Assembly (NCBI GenBank): GCA_020846515.1
Contig: JADLDX010001021.1
Span: forward strand, 1 to 5,291
Reading direction: 5' to 3'
Length of the DNA stretch: 5,291 bases
DNA from: Pirellulaceae bacterium
Lineage (GTDB): Bacteria > Planctomycetota > Planctomycetia > Pirellulales > Pirellulaceae
Shown: piece after piece, positions 5,271 through 5,291 of the stretch
Layout of the letters: each line of letters starts with the position of its first letter
Position numbering within the stretch: the first letter of the stretch is position 1
Made by a program: the position numbers and the translations under genes
Notes under the pieces: model-generated
Database searches by the model: none
What the model saw: the letters and a program-made list of their open reading frames with translations, nothing else
What the model was told of the DNA's origin: nothing

Positions 5271-5291
5271 CCGTACGGCTTGCGCCGTTAC
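5271..5291 (-). repeat. Inverted copy of the hairpin repeat, cut by window end
   Basis: The reverse complement reads GTAACGGCGCAAGCCGTACGG, matching 18 of 20 bases of the hairpin core in the tandem copies and keeping the full ACGGC-GCAA-GCCGT stem and loop. It lies 25 bp after the second tandem copy and points the other way; the remainder would extend past 5291. The forward-then-reverse order repeats that at 1567-1657. Confidence 0.8.

Noticed and set aside
5174..5291. CRISPR array
   Set aside because: The two 36-bp copies abut with no spacers, the third copy is inverted, and no cas gene is present.

Overview
The window looks like chromosomal DNA from a planctomycete (Pirellulales-like) or a close relative in the PVC group. 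Three things point there. A dehydroquinate dehydratase-shikimate dehydrogenase fusion is known in that group. There is a secreted protein with a PEP-CTERM sorting tail. Genes sit mostly as singletons, with weak or no Shine-Dalgarno sites and moderate-to-high GC. The taxon is an inference; there is no rRNA or other marker gene here.

Layout, left to right. Positions 1-125 are non-coding and carry a perfect 9-bp inverted repeat. 126-698 (+) encodes a complete cupin_5 (DUF985) protein. 883-1551 (+) encodes a PEP-CTERM protein with a signal peptide. It faces the convergent gene 1694-2569 (-), a membrane-anchored protein with a long His-rich tail. The gap between these two stop codons holds two diverged copies of a small hairpin repeat in opposite orientations. 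A 267-bp divergent spacer (2570-2836) then leads to 2837-3424 (+), the glutamine amidotransferase subunit PabA/TrpG. A 120-bp spacer full of short direct repeats follows. 3545-5032 (+) is the bifunctional AroD-AroE protein. The right end (5033-5291) is non-coding and has two identical tandem copies of the same hairpin repeat plus an inverted copy cut by the window edge.

The functional core is aromatic metabolism. The fusion protein performs steps three and four of the shikimate pathway (3-dehydroquinate to 3-dehydroshikimate to shikimate). PabA/TrpG supplies ammonia from glutamine to a chorismate-using partner for folate and/or tryptophan synthesis; that partner is not in the window. The other three genes have no evident link to this pathway.

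The most unusual signal is the dispersed hairpin family. Copies share a stem with a GNRA-type loop (GCAA or GCGA). One copy has a changed stem base pair with both sides altered, so pairing is kept. The copies sit in the same forward-then-reverse arrangement in both intergenic regions where they occur. I see no complete new system (no defence, CRISPR or mobile-element genes) in the window.
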